Part shown: in pieces, positions 9,228 to 17,576 of the stretch
Layout: each line of letters opens with the position of its first letter
How positions within the stretch are numbered: position 1 is the first letter of the stretch
Assembly (NCBI GenBank): GCA_016125155.1
Contig: WGMI01000003.1
Location: 1-64,000 of the forward strand
Origin: a bacterium
Lineage (GTDB): Bacteria > Bacteroidota > Bacteroidia > Flavobacteriales > Schleiferiaceae
DNA: 64,000 bases
Direction: 5' to 3'
Made by a program: the position numbers and the translations under genes
Notes under the pieces: model-generated
Databases searched by the model: none
The model's input: only the letters and a program-made list of their open reading frames with translations
What the model was told of the DNA's origin: nothing

Positions 9228-10277
9228 ATGCGTTTCGACCGCCCTGTTCTGCTCGCATTGTTCGCGGCTTTCGGCACCGCTTCGATAGGAATTGTCCTGC
9301 TGTTTCTGCTCACTGGACTCCAGCCCAGCACGGCCGATTGGTCGGTTTTTCTCCCGCTTTTGCTCGCCATGGCGGCCGGGGCTTTTTTCGCCTCTTGGTA
9401 TGCGGCCGATCGCTTTGTGTACGAGAAGATCAAGCTGATCTACAAAAACATCCACGAACTGCGCAGCGGAAACCCCAAAGACGAAGACGATCTGGCCAAA
9501 TCGTCCGATCTCGATATGGTGCAACGCGAGGTGCAGGAATGGAGCGAGGAGCGCGAACGCGAAATTTTGGATTTGCGCGAGCGCGAAACCTACCGGCGCG
9601 AATTTCTCGGGAACATTGCCCACGAACTCAAAACCCCCATTTTTAGCATTCAAGGGTATTTGCTGACCCTGCTAGACGGGGCCATGGACGACCCGGACTA
9701 CAATACCCGCTACCTGAAACGCGCCAGCAAAAGCGTAGACCGCTTGATCGATTTGGTCAACGACCTGGACTACATCAACCGGCTCGAAGCGGGGGCCCTC
9801 GACCTGAAATGGGCCGACTTCGACTTATACGAATTGGTAAAAGACGTGTTCGACCAACTCGAGGACAAGGCGGACAAAAGGAGTGTCAAGCTGAAAATCA
9901 GCAAAGAGAGCCTGCCATCCGTCTGGGTCCACGCGGATCGGGCCAAGGTGGAGCAGGTGTTGTTCAATCTATTGATCAACGCCATCAAATACAGCAAAAA
10001 GGAGGGCGGCACTGTCGAGGTGCGGTTTTTCGATATGCACCAAAATGTCCTCGTCGAGGTCAACGACAGCGGCTTAGGTATTCCCGAAAAAGACATTCCC
10101 CGCGTTTTTGAGCGCTTTTACCGGGTCGACAAAAGCCGCACCCGAGACGCGGGGGGCACGGGTTTGGGGCTGGCCATTGTGAAACACATCGTCGAGGCCC
10201 ACCGCCAATCGATCAATGTGCGCAGCGCGGAGGGCGTAGGTTCATCGTTTTCGTTTACCCTCAAGCGCGCCAAATAA
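9228..10277 (+). CDS. Sensor histidine kinase
   Basis: A 349-residue membrane histidine kinase. Two N-terminal membrane helices (about 8-30 and 40-58) are followed by a coiled-coil-like linker (about 65-120). The dimerisation domain has the phospho-acceptor H132 in AHELKTP, and the HATPase_c domain shows the N box (LINAIKYS), G1 box (VNDSGLGIP), F box (VFERFYR) and G2 box (GGTGLGLAI). There is almost no periplasmic loop, so it probably senses something in or through the membrane, or through a partner, as PhoR-type kinases do. It is the partner of the adjacent response regulator. Its last 36 bases overlap the convergent glycosyltransferase gene. Confidence 0.95.
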   Translation: MRFDRPVLLALFAAFGTASIGIVLLFLLTGLQPSTADWSVFLPLLLAMAAGAFFASWYAADRFVYEKIKLIYKNIHELRSGNPKDEDDLAKSSDLDMVQREVQEWSEEREREILDLRERETYRREFLGNIAHELKTPIFSIQGYLLTLLDGAMDDPDYNTRYLKRASKSVDRLIDLVNDLDYINRLEAGALDLKWADFDLYELVKDVFDQLEDKADKRSVKLKISKESLPSVWVHADRAKVEQVLFNLLINAIKYSKKEGGTVEVRFFDMHQNVLVEVNDSGLGIPEKDIPRVFERFYRVDKSRTRDAGGTGLGLAIVKHIVEAHRQSINVRSAEGVGSSFSFTLKRAK

Positions 10278-11333
10278 GACCTCAAAATCGGGGGCTACGG
10301 CCATGTTGGTCGGAAGTGCTTTCCACAGGGCGCCCTGCACGACGGCCACCGCCTCAAATTCCGATTCGATGGAAAAGGGAATCCCCCACTGTTGATTCAG
10401 ATAACGAGCGAGGTATTCTTGCTCGGCTTGTCCGGGGGTTGGCACCAGATGCATCGGGGTTCCCAACCACAACAGATCGAGTAGGGTGGAATAGCCCGAT
10501 CGGCAGATGACCGCTTTAGCCCCCGCCAACAAAGGCCCCAGCTCCCCGGCCTTGACGCGCCCCCGGCACTCGATGTGCTCGGGCAATTCCAAAACGGGCT
10601 CGATGCCGCGCACCAAGACGAATCGCTCTGAAGTGAACCGTTGTATGTCCTCGACCAGTTTGGCTTCCCACGCGGTCCGTGCGGGTTCAGGGCCGCTCAA
10701 CAGCAGGACCACGGGGCCCCTGTTTTGGGCAACCGCGGAGGGAGAACCCTGGGCAAAACGGCTGAGGTGCCCGAGCCCTATGGAGGAGCCATTGGACCGT
10801 GCCGCAAAACGGCTGAGTTTTCCTGACAAAGTGCCCATGGAATGCGCTGTGTTTTCTGGGCTTGCTGCGGCATCGGGTATCCCAACCCTAGTAAAACCCC
10901 GCATGGCCCAATGGTGGAGCGCATTGGCCAGCCATCCGGGAAAGCCTCGGAGCGGAATGCGCATTTGGTGGGTGAGGTAGACCGAAGGCACACCGCTGTA
11001 ACCCAACCCCGGACGGTTGTCGGAAACCACGGCATCGGGCCGATGGATTTGACAATACTGCCGGAACGCTTGGCGCTCCTCCCTCATCTGACGCCACAAT
11101 CCGGGGGCCTGAAGCGCCACCCCCCACCACAGCGGCCGCACCCGATAGTCCACCGCAGGCATGGGAAAATCGATCGCTTCCAAATCGGGAAATACCGAGC
11201 GCAAATAATCCAACGCCGCACCGTCTGACCATAACACGACTTGGTGTCCGTCCAAGATCAACGCCCGAATAACAGGCTCTGAGCGCGTAGCATGACCCAG
11301 CCCCCAATTCAGCACCCCATAAACCACCCGCAT
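10242..11333 (-). CDS. Glycosyltransferase, GT-B fold (MurG-like / UDP-glycosyltransferase type)
   Basis: A 363-residue protein that opens with GVLNWGLGHATRS, the glycine-rich nucleotide-sugar glycosyltransferase loop seen in MurG-like GT-B enzymes. Near residues 270-320 the C-terminal domain carries the conserved donor-binding block (AGAKAVICRSGYSTLLDLLWLGTP ... TPGQAEQEYLA). The donor is probably a UDP-sugar and the acceptor a lipid or cell-surface molecule; neither can be read from the sequence. The gene is monocistronic and its 3' end overlaps the histidine kinase gene by 36 bases. Its 5' end is divergent from the HmuY-like operon. Confidence 0.85.
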   Translation of the reverse strand: MRVVYGVLNWGLGHATRSEPVIRALILDGHQVVLWSDGAALDYLRSVFPDLEAIDFPMPAVDYRVRPLWWGVALQAPGLWRQMREERQAFRQYCQIHRPDAVVSDNRPGLGYSGVPSVYLTHQMRIPLRGFPGWLANALHHWAMRGFTRVGIPDAAASPENTAHSMGTLSGKLSRFAARSNGSSIGLGHLSRFAQGSPSAVAQNRGPVVLLLSGPEPARTAWEAKLVEDIQRFTSERFVLVRGIEPVLELPEHIECRGRVKAGELGPLLAGAKAVICRSGYSTLLDLLWLGTPMHLVPTPGQAEQEYLARYLNQQWGIPFSIESEFEAVAVVQGALWKALPTNMAVAPDFEVLFGALEGKRKR

Positions 11334-11389
11334 ACTGAACTTTTAAACCTGATTTTCGTCATACCCTCAACGCCAAAATTGAAAAAACC

Positions 11390-11421
11390 TTTGCAAGGTG
11401 ATTCGCCCGACCCTACTTTTG
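11390..11421 (+). promoter_or_regulatory. Bacteroidota promoter of the HmuY-like operon
   Basis: TTTG at 11390-11393 and TACTTTTG at 11414-11421 are separated by exactly 20 bases, matching the Bacteroidota sigma-ABfr consensus (-33 TTTG, -7 TAnnTTTG). Transcription would begin near 11427, giving a leader of about 27 bases before the ATG at 11454. This is the clearest promoter in the window. Confidence 0.75.
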
Positions 11422-11453
11422 GCCTGTGTAGAACCATTCTAAATAACCCCCGA

Positions 11454-12674
11454 ATGAACCGCTCGTTTCTGTTTTCTTTCATGGCTCTGAGTGCCACGGC
11501 CCTAAGTGCCCAACAGACCATCGACCTCAGCCTGGGTGCTGGCTACTCCAACGATGTCTATTACTCTCTGGCCAATGGTTTGGTGAAAACCGAACCCGCG
11601 ACCAATTGGGATTTGGCGTTTACCGCCCGCGTGGTCGATGCCGCGATCTTGATCAACGAAGCCAAAGGAGTGAAAGCGTGGTTGGCCGCCAACGACACCA
11701 ACGACTGGGCGGGGCTGGACACCACAGGAATGCACAATTTTCCTTTACACAATTCCACCGAAGCCTGGGAAGTGGGCGCTTTGAACAACACGGGCAGTGG
11801 AGCTCATCCTGATTACGGTTGGGGTACGTACAACCAAATTACCCACGACGTCAACGGCAGCCGGATTTTCGTCCTTGAGTGGGCCGACGGAACCTATGCC
11901 AAGATGTTGGTCAAATACATGAAGGCGTCTGGTTTCGTATCCTTCCGCTTGGCCCCGCTCGACGGAGGCGTTGAAACCACCGTCACCGCGAACAAAATGA
12001 GCTATCCTGGCAAGAACTTCTTTTACTACAACGCTTCATCCGAGCAGTTTCTCGATCGGGAGCCCCTGTCGGCCGATTGGGATTTGGTGTTTCGCCGCTA
12101 TTTGGAAAGCATTCAGGCCGGACCGAGCACGGTGTGGTATCCGGTAACCGGTGTCCAGACCAACCTCGGACTGGGCACGGCCGAAGTGCGCGACGAACTG
12201 CCTGCCATGGCCGATTCCGCCCTCTATGCCCGAGACACCGACGACATTTCCCGCATCGGTTCGGATTGGAAATACTTCGACAACACCGCTTTTCAGTGGT
12301 TTATTCCCGATTCGCTCTCCTTTTTTGTCGCGAGCAAGGCGGGGGGGATTTATCAAGTGTACTTCACCACATTTTCCGGATCGTCGACGGGCAATTTCAG
12401 CTTTGTGCAGGGTCCGTCGAACATTTTCAGCACCCCCGAAATCGGAACCCCTATGGCCCTCGTCTACCCGAACCCAGCCAACCAATGGATGGAGCTGAAC
12501 GGGTTGGGAGCTGAAGCGGACATCGAGTTGATCGATGCCCACGGGCGCACGGTGTATCGCAACCAAGGCCGTGTAGAGCGGGTTTCGACGGCGCATTTGG
12601 CCCCCGGACTCTACACGGTGCGCATGAGCAATGGCCTCCATACGTCCATCCTCCGCCTTTTGATTCAACACTAA
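11454..12674 (+). CDS. HmuY-like protein with T9SS type A sorting domain
   Basis: A 406-residue exported protein. I chose the ATG at 11454 because it begins a clean signal peptide (MNRSFLFSFMALSATALSAQ) just after a strong promoter. The open frame extends further upstream without a credible start. The mature part resembles HmuY family haem-binding proteins, with paired blocks of the type NWDLAFTARV near residue 45 and DWDLVFRRY near 205. A C-terminal T9SS type A sorting domain (VYPNPANQWMEL to the end) should send it to the cell surface. It is the first gene of a three-gene operon with a TonB-dependent receptor and a second HmuY-like lipoprotein, so a role in capturing haem or another iron compound is likely, though the ligand is inferred. 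Confidence 0.82.
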   Translation: MNRSFLFSFMALSATALSAQQTIDLSLGAGYSNDVYYSLANGLVKTEPATNWDLAFTARVVDAAILINEAKGVKAWLAANDTNDWAGLDTTGMHNFPLHNSTEAWEVGALNNTGSGAHPDYGWGTYNQITHDVNGSRIFVLEWADGTYAKMLVKYMKASGFVSFRLAPLDGGVETTVTANKMSYPGKNFFYYNASSEQFLDREPLSADWDLVFRRYLESIQAGPSTVWYPVTGVQTNLGLGTAEVRDELPAMADSALYARDTDDISRIGSDWKYFDNTAFQWFIPDSLSFFVASKAGGIYQVYFTTFSGSSTGNFSFVQGPSNIFSTPEIGTPMALVYPNPANQWMELNGLGAEADIELIDAHGRTVYRNQGRVERVSTAHLAPGLYTVRMSNGLHTSILRLLIQH

Positions 12675-12686
12675 TTCGTTCTGGGT

Positions 12687-14924
12687 TTGCCTCCGTTCCG
12701 TTCTCGTCAATTTATTGGGTATGGCAGTCTTTTGGGGCTGTTGTGGGCAGTCGGGGCGGGGGCTCAAACCACCATTTGCGCTGTAGACGCCCAAACCGGT
12801 AAGCCCATCGAGTACATCCACCTGCTCTTCGAAGAACAGGGCGGACGGCGATGGCTTCAGGTGGGCGAAATCGAAGGGTGCAGCCCGAATCAAATCGAGC
12901 GCCCCGCCCGGGTTACTGCCACGTTTGTGGGCTATGCATCGACTTCGGACTCGGTCTGGCCGGGGCGATCGCTGACCTTGCGGTTGGCACCGAATTCTCA
13001 GGATTTGGATCCTGTAGTGATTACCGCCCAATTCGGCCCGACCAAGGCGGCAGAAAGCCTTCAAAATGTTCGGACCATCGACGCTCAACGGCTGCAAGAG
13101 CGCGGAGCGGCCACCCTCGATCAGGCGCTCAACGACCAACTCAACATCCGGTTGACCAACGATGGCATTTTTGGCAGTTCGATTTCGATTCAAGGGCTGA
13201 GCGGGGAACACGTCAAAATCCTCGTCGACGGGGTTCCGGTGCTCGGACGGCTCGATGGTCAAATCGACCTCTCGCAAATACCCGTGTCGTCGATCGAGCG
13301 CATCGAGATTATCGAAGGGCCCATGTCGGTGTCGTACGGCTCGAATGCCTTGGCGGGCGTCATCAACATCATCACCAAAAAGAGCCGGGGTTCGGTACCC
13401 GAAGCTTCGGTCGAAGGGCTGTACGAGAGCTTTGGCCAAACCAACCTCAACGCACGGATTTCGACCCCTTTTCCCGGGTATCGCGACCTCCAAACCCAGT
13501 TGATCTTGGGTCGGAATTTCTTCGATGGCTGGAGCGCGGTCGACACGGGGCAGCGTTCGATGGATTGGAATCAAAAGGAGCAGTGGTTTGCCGATGCAGC
13601 ATTGACGCATCCGCTGGGCAAAGGGGCCCTCTCGACCCGGATGCAATGGAATCAAGAACTCGTCAAAGACAAAGGCGAGCGCCGCAGCCCGTATTCCGAC
13701 TATGCTTTCGACACCTGGTTCGACACCCGGCGCGCCACGGGCTCTTTGAATTACACTGCGCCTTTGAATGCCCGAGACCGCCTCGAAGTGCTCGTTTCCT
13801 ATTCCGATTTTCTGCGCACCAATACCCTCTACAACCGCAACTTGGTCGAGGGTTGGCAGGAAATAAGCCCAGAAGTAACGTCCCAGGACACCAATCGGGC
13901 GGCTCAGTGGCTTTCTCGAGGAACATATTCCCGAAACCCAGATGGCAAAGCCGATACCACCTCGGGCTGGGCCTGGCAACTCGGGTACGAAGTGAGCAGC
14001 GAACGCGCCTCAGGCGACCGCATCGAGGGAGGAACGCGACGAATCGATGACCTGGCGGCCTTTGGAAGCCTTCGCTGGAATATGGGTCGAGGATGGACTG
14101 TGCAACCGGGCGTCCGGGTGGCCTACAACAGCGCCTTTGCGAGCCAGCCCGTTCCATCGATCCACTTCAAATGGGTGGCGGGCAAGAACCTCTTGTTCCG
14201 GGCCAACTACGCCCGGGGTTTTCGCGCTCCCTCCCTGAAAGAGTTGTACTTGGAGTTCGTAGACGCCAACCACAATTTGTACGGCAATCCAGCATTGCAA
14301 GCCGAGGTGGGTCACCACGCAGAAGCCGGATTGGACTGGTCGTATTCGGGCGATGGGGTCCATCGGTTTTCGCTCAAACCCATGGTGTTCTTCAATCGGG
14401 TATACGATCAAATCGAATTGGCGCAAATCGACCCCGTGCGCTTCTCTTACGTCAATCTGGCCTCGACGCTGAGTGCTGGGGGACGGATCGAAGGGAGTTA
14501 TGAGATCCACCCCGACTTTGGATTCCGATTGGGGGCGGCGCTTACCCATCAAGACTTCGATGCCGGCGAGGGTCAAACCCGCTCTTTTGTGAGCCCGGAA
14601 TACAGCGCGGGCTTCGACTATTGGCGCCCGAGCAAGCGGTTCGGATTTCAGGTCACCTATCGCTATCAGGGCGAAACCCCTTTGGTGGGATTGGGTGCAG
14701 CGGGAGTGGAGTTGGGCAGCTTGGAAGACTTTCATTACCTCGAGTGCAGCGCGACAGAAAAATTCTGGAAGGGCAAGGTGCAGTGGACCGTGGGGGCGCG
14801 CAACCTGCTGGATGTCGAAAACCTGAACATTTCCAATGCCTCAGGTGGGGTGCACGCCGGCGGAACCACCCGCCCGATGTTCCGGGGCCGCAGTGTGTTT
14901 ACCTCGATTCGATTGAGCCTGTAA
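12687..14924 (+). CDS. TonB-dependent outer-membrane receptor, HmuR-like
   Basis: A 745-residue outer-membrane receptor. A signal peptide is followed by a carboxypeptidase D regulatory-like domain (about 28-105), then a plug domain (about 115-235) with motifs VKILVDGVPV and the conserved block SVSYGSNALAGVINIITKK, and a beta-barrel to the C-terminus that ends in an aromatic-containing final strand (VFTSIRLSL). It should import its substrate across the outer membrane using TonB energy. The start is TTG, 12 bases after the stop of the first HmuY-like gene; no in-frame ATG is available near the signal peptide. The HmuY-like genes on both sides point to haem or an iron chelate as substrate. Confidence 0.9.
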   Translation: MPPFRSRQFIGYGSLLGLLWAVGAGAQTTICAVDAQTGKPIEYIHLLFEEQGGRRWLQVGEIEGCSPNQIERPARVTATFVGYASTSDSVWPGRSLTLRLAPNSQDLDPVVITAQFGPTKAAESLQNVRTIDAQRLQERGAATLDQALNDQLNIRLTNDGIFGSSISIQGLSGEHVKILVDGVPVLGRLDGQIDLSQIPVSSIERIEIIEGPMSVSYGSNALAGVINIITKKSRGSVPEASVEGLYESFGQTNLNARISTPFPGYRDLQTQLILGRNFFDGWSAVDTGQRSMDWNQKEQWFADAALTHPLGKGALSTRMQWNQELVKDKGERRSPYSDYAFDTWFDTRRATGSLNYTAPLNARDRLEVLVSYSDFLRTNTLYNRNLVEGWQEISPEVTSQDTNRAAQWLSRGTYSRNPDGKADTTSGWAWQLGYEVSSERASGDRIEGGTRRIDDLAAFGSLRWNMGRGWTVQPGVRVAYNSAFASQPVPSIHFKWVAGKNLLFRANYARGFRAPSLKELYLEFVDANHNLYGNPALQAEVGHHAEAGLDWSYSGDGVHRFSLKPMVFFNRVYDQIELAQIDPVRFSYVNLASTLSAGGRIEGSYEIHPDFGFRLGAALTHQDFDAGEGQTRSFVSPEYSAGFDYWRPSKRFGFQVTYRYQGETPLVGLGAAGVELGSLEDFHYLECSATEKFWKGKVQWTVGARNLLDVENLNISNASGGVHAGGTTRPMFRGRSVFTSIRLSL

Positions 14925-15917
14925 ATGAAAATTACGCTTCGCTTTGGGGCCTTCGCCCTCGCCTTATGGATCGCGCTTTCAGGCTGCGAAAAGGAAGAAC
15001 GGCTTTATCCGCCTGGTCTTACAGGTACGATAACGGCCTCGATGGGAGGCGATTACCGCTCCGCCCTGTACTTCGACCTCTCCATGGCCGCATTTACCCA
15101 GGTCGTCGATCACGACCTGTGGAGCTTGTCGTTTGATTTGAACTCCTCTCCCCCAGTGGTCTATCTGAATTCCTCGAATTTTATGTTCGCCAAACCCGCG
15201 GGCGACACGGCTTTCTTCTCCGTTCAAGACACTGCCGGGGGGGCGCCTTGGGCCTACGATTTCCCCGATGGCGACCCGGAGAGAACTGCCATGGGCTCTT
15301 TGTCGAATGCCGAAGGGGAAAGCAACCGCGCGGTCTACTGGCTCAATTTGGGGTTCGATGAACAGGGCAATGCGTTGGGAATCCGAAAGTTTCAAGTGTT
15401 ATCGTGGACAGAAGACAGCCTGTTTTTTCGGTATGCCCGCTTTGATGGATCGCAAGTGCGACGTGGTGCAGTGGGTCGAAGGCCCAACCACCGCAGGTCG
15501 GAATTCGATTTGGTGGAACACAAACCCCGCTTGATCGAACCCGAGCAGAGTGCCTGGGATTTGCTGTTTACCCAATATACCGACTACGATCTGACCGAAG
15601 AGGGGGATACCCTCGCGTATTTGGTCCGGGGCGTTTTGACCGATCCTGACAGGCTCAAGGTGGCCCGTTGGCCCGGAACCGATTGGGACAGCATCGCATT
15701 GAGCGCTGTTCAAAACCTGGACTATTCTAACGCCCAAAACGCGATTGGATACGACTGGAAGACCTTTAGCCTCGATCAAGGAGTGTATACCGTTCAAACC
15801 GATTGGATTTATATCGTTCAATCTGAGCGCGATGGATACTTTAAACTTCGCTTTCTAGACTACTACGATGCCCAAGGCGTACGCGGGCACGCACAGTTTG
15901 AGTTGAGGGGGTTGTGA
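14925..15917 (+). CDS. HmuY-like lipoprotein
   Basis: A 330-residue protein whose signal peptide ends in a lipobox (ALSGC, Cys near residue 21), so it is lipid-anchored. It resembles the HmuY haem-binding family: an early block around YRSALYFDLS...DHDLWSLSFDLNSS and a second around QSAWDLLFTQYTDYD. Its ATG follows the receptor stop codon directly with no gap, so it is translationally coupled to the TonB receptor gene. It probably hands substrate to the receptor. Compared with the first gene of the operon it has a lipid anchor instead of a T9SS sorting domain, so the operon seems to encode two forms of the same binding function. IS3 debris follows immediately. Confidence 0.82.
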   Translation: MKITLRFGAFALALWIALSGCEKEERLYPPGLTGTITASMGGDYRSALYFDLSMAAFTQVVDHDLWSLSFDLNSSPPVVYLNSSNFMFAKPAGDTAFFSVQDTAGGAPWAYDFPDGDPERTAMGSLSNAEGESNRAVYWLNLGFDEQGNALGIRKFQVLSWTEDSLFFRYARFDGSQVRRGAVGRRPNHRRSEFDLVEHKPRLIEPEQSAWDLLFTQYTDYDLTEEGDTLAYLVRGVLTDPDRLKVARWPGTDWDSIALSAVQNLDYSNAQNAIGYDWKTFSLDQGVYTVQTDWIYIVQSERDGYFKLRFLDYYDAQGVRGHAQFELRGL

Positions 15918-15979
15918 GGGAATTGTGCAGATGTTCTCGAAGGGCTTGGGTAGACTGAGTCTGCTGCAAACGTATCCAA

Positions 15980-16219
15980 GTGCCTCGTCTAGATACTACT
16001 GTGTCGTTATTACGCGAACCTCGCCCGTTCTTGGAATTCAAGCAATCTGCAATGCTCGAGATTGGAACACTCAAACGAAACCATATCGACCTTAACCCAG
16101 CGAAAGACAGACTGGAACTGTATCAAGGTGTAGATCGCTTCATCGAGCGATACAACCGCAAACGACATCAAGGGATTCAACGGCAAAAACCCACCGACCG
16201 CTACCAATTCGCCGCATGA
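15980..16219 (+). pseudogene. IS3 family transposase OrfB fragment (C-terminal end)
   Basis: Only the last part of an IS3-type integrase/transposase is left. The reading frame from about 16085 encodes the rve_3-like tail (RLELYQGVDRFIERYNRKR followed by HQGIQRQKPTDRY), which holds the end of the catalytic core and the usual C-terminal block. The upstream D,D,E residues and the N-terminus are missing. The annotated start lies in unrelated sequence, so this is a relic rather than a gene. It sits directly downstream of the HmuY operon and faces a second IS3 relic on the opposite strand. Confidence 0.75.
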
Positions 16220-16239
16220 ATCAAACTAAATAACTGACT

Positions 16240-16413
16240 CTAGAAGGGGGAATGGGGAGTAGGACTCTCGGCACTGGCCAAAAACTCCTTCTTCCACGAT
16301 GATATCTCGTTGGGATGCAACTCAAAGCGCTTGGCCAACTCAGCCATGCTCTCACGCTCCTCAAGCGCCTCGATAGCCACCTGGGCCTTAAACTTCCTCC
16401 GGGTCATTCTCAT
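16240..16413 (-). pseudogene. IS3 family OrfA fragment (helix-turn-helix)
   Basis: Read leftward from an ATG at 16411-16413, this 57-codon frame begins with MRMTRRKFKAQVAIEAL and continues through AELAKRFELHPNEISSWKKEF, the helix-turn-helix of IS3 family OrfA proteins. It stops at a TAG at 16240-16242, so about 40 residues are missing at the C-terminus. It faces the OrfB remnant on the plus strand, so the two are either from different insertions or the element was rearranged and deleted. Confidence 0.75.
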
Positions 16414-16422
16414 CGTTCTTTC

Positions 16423-16455
16423 GGGTTAAGTGAGTTTCTCTCGATCACTTAACCC
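16423..16455. repeat. 11-bp inverted repeat beside the IS3 relic
   Basis: GGGTTAAGTGA at 16423-16433 and its exact complement TCACTTAACCC at 16445-16455 flank an 11-base loop. It lies just upstream of the OrfA relic start, where an IS terminal repeat would be expected, so it may be a pair of abutting IS ends, or a simple stem-loop terminator. No T-run follows immediately on either strand. Confidence 0.5.
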
Positions 16456-16533
16456 CCCGGTCGGATTTTTGGGGCGTATCACACTGTACCCCCACCGTTC
16501 TCCATTCCCCTCCACCACCCGAACTTTGCGCCC

Positions 16534-17208
16534 ATGGGCAAAGACAAACTTCGGCGGTTTGCGCAAAACCAAACCTTTCGCCACGTCATACAACCCGAAC
16601 GCCAGGCCCTGGTAGAGGGCATCGATCTCAAAGGGAACTGGAACGGGGGGCATTTTGAAAAACCCCAACCCCTCATTCTCGAGCTCGGCTGCGGGGGCGG
16701 AGAATACACCGTGGGACTCGCCCGTCGACAACCCGAGCACAACATCATCGGAATCGACATCAAAGGAGCTCGGATCTGGAAAGGAGCCGTGGTCGTAGAG
16801 CGCGAAAAACTGCCCAATGCTGCCTTTTTGCGTTCCGACATCGAGCTGATTGAAGGCGCCTTTGGGCCGGATGAGGTCAGCGAAATCTGGATCACCTTTC
16901 CCGACCCCCAAATCAAACACCGCAGGGCCAAGCACCGACTGTTGCACCCTGACTTTCTCGAGCGTTACCGCCGCATTCTCAAACCCGGAGGTCGGATTCA
17001 CCTCAAAACCGACTCCGAGTTTTTGTACGGCTATACCGAAGGCATTCTCCATGGACTCGGCGCCCCCGTCCACACCGCCTTCTACGACATCGACGCCCAA
17101 AGCAAAGAAGGCAAACACCCCTTGCTCTTCGAACTCCAAACTTTGTATGAACAGCGATGGCGGTCGGAAGGAAAACCCATCGCCTACCTCGAATTTTCCC
17201 TCGAATGA
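16534..17208 (+). CDS. trmB: tRNA (guanine-N7-)-methyltransferase TrmB
   Basis: A 224-residue class I methyltransferase that uses S-adenosylmethionine to make 7-methylguanosine at position 46 of tRNA. The SAM-binding loop is LELGCGGGEYTVGLAR (about residues 49-64), and acidic residues follow in GIDIKGARIWKG. The family signature WITFPDPQIKHRRAKHRL (about 128-145) marks the catalytic region. Length fits the family. The start is ATG at 16534. Its stop codon overlaps the ATG of the alkyltransferase-like gene (ATGA), and the following genes mrp and nifU-like complete a block common in Bacteroidota. Confidence 0.95.
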   Translation: MGKDKLRRFAQNQTFRHVIQPERQALVEGIDLKGNWNGGHFEKPQPLILELGCGGGEYTVGLARRQPEHNIIGIDIKGARIWKGAVVVEREKLPNAAFLRSDIELIEGAFGPDEVSEIWITFPDPQIKHRRAKHRLLHPDFLERYRRILKPGGRIHLKTDSEFLYGYTEGILHGLGAPVHTAFYDIDAQSKEGKHPLLFELQTLYEQRWRSEGKPIAYLEFSLE

Positions 17209-17555
17209 AACCCGACCGCGCCGCGTTTTTTGATCAGGTCTACTCCGTAGTCCGCCAAATTCCCCGCGGTAGGGTGTGCAGCTACGGCATCATCGCGCGA
17301 TTGCTCGGGGGCTCCCCCCGTTTGGTTGGCTATGCGCTCAACCACAGCCATGTCTATGGCGATGTCCCCGCCCATCGGGTCGTAAACCGCAACGGACTGT
17401 TGACGGGGAAATACCATTTTGCGACCCCAAACCGAATGCGCGAACTCCTCGAAGCCGAGGGGGTTGAAGTAGTGGAAGACCGGGTGGTGCGCTTCGAATC
17501 GCTCTGTTGGGACCCCCTGAGCGAAATCGACTCGGAGCCTCCGCCAGCCCGCTGA
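17205..17555 (+). CDS. Alkyltransferase-like protein (MGMT family, PAHR active-site variant)
   Basis: A 116-residue protein with the DNA-binding and active-site domain of O6-methylguanine-DNA methyltransferases. The helix-turn-helix is in VCSYGIIARLLGGSPRLVGYALNHS, and the active-site segment reads VPAHRVVNRNG. The catalytic Cys of the usual PCHR motif is replaced by Ala56, so it cannot accept an alkyl group; this is typical of alkyltransferase-like (ATL) proteins, which bind damaged guanines and flag them for nucleotide excision repair. Known bacterial ATLs often have Trp at this position, so Ala is a variant. The ATG at 17205 overlaps the trmB stop and gives the family length; the frame is open further upstream inside trmB. 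Confidence 0.85.
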   Translation: MKPDRAAFFDQVYSVVRQIPRGRVCSYGIIARLLGGSPRLVGYALNHSHVYGDVPAHRVVNRNGLLTGKYHFATPNRMRELLEAEGVEVVEDRVVRFESLCWDPLSEIDSEPPPAR

Positions 17556-17576
17556 ACCACCTTAATTTTGCACTTT

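Noticed and set aside
12036-13979. 647-codon minus-strand frame opposite the TonB receptor
   Set aside because: Coding constraints and clear domains are all on the plus strand; the minus translation has none.
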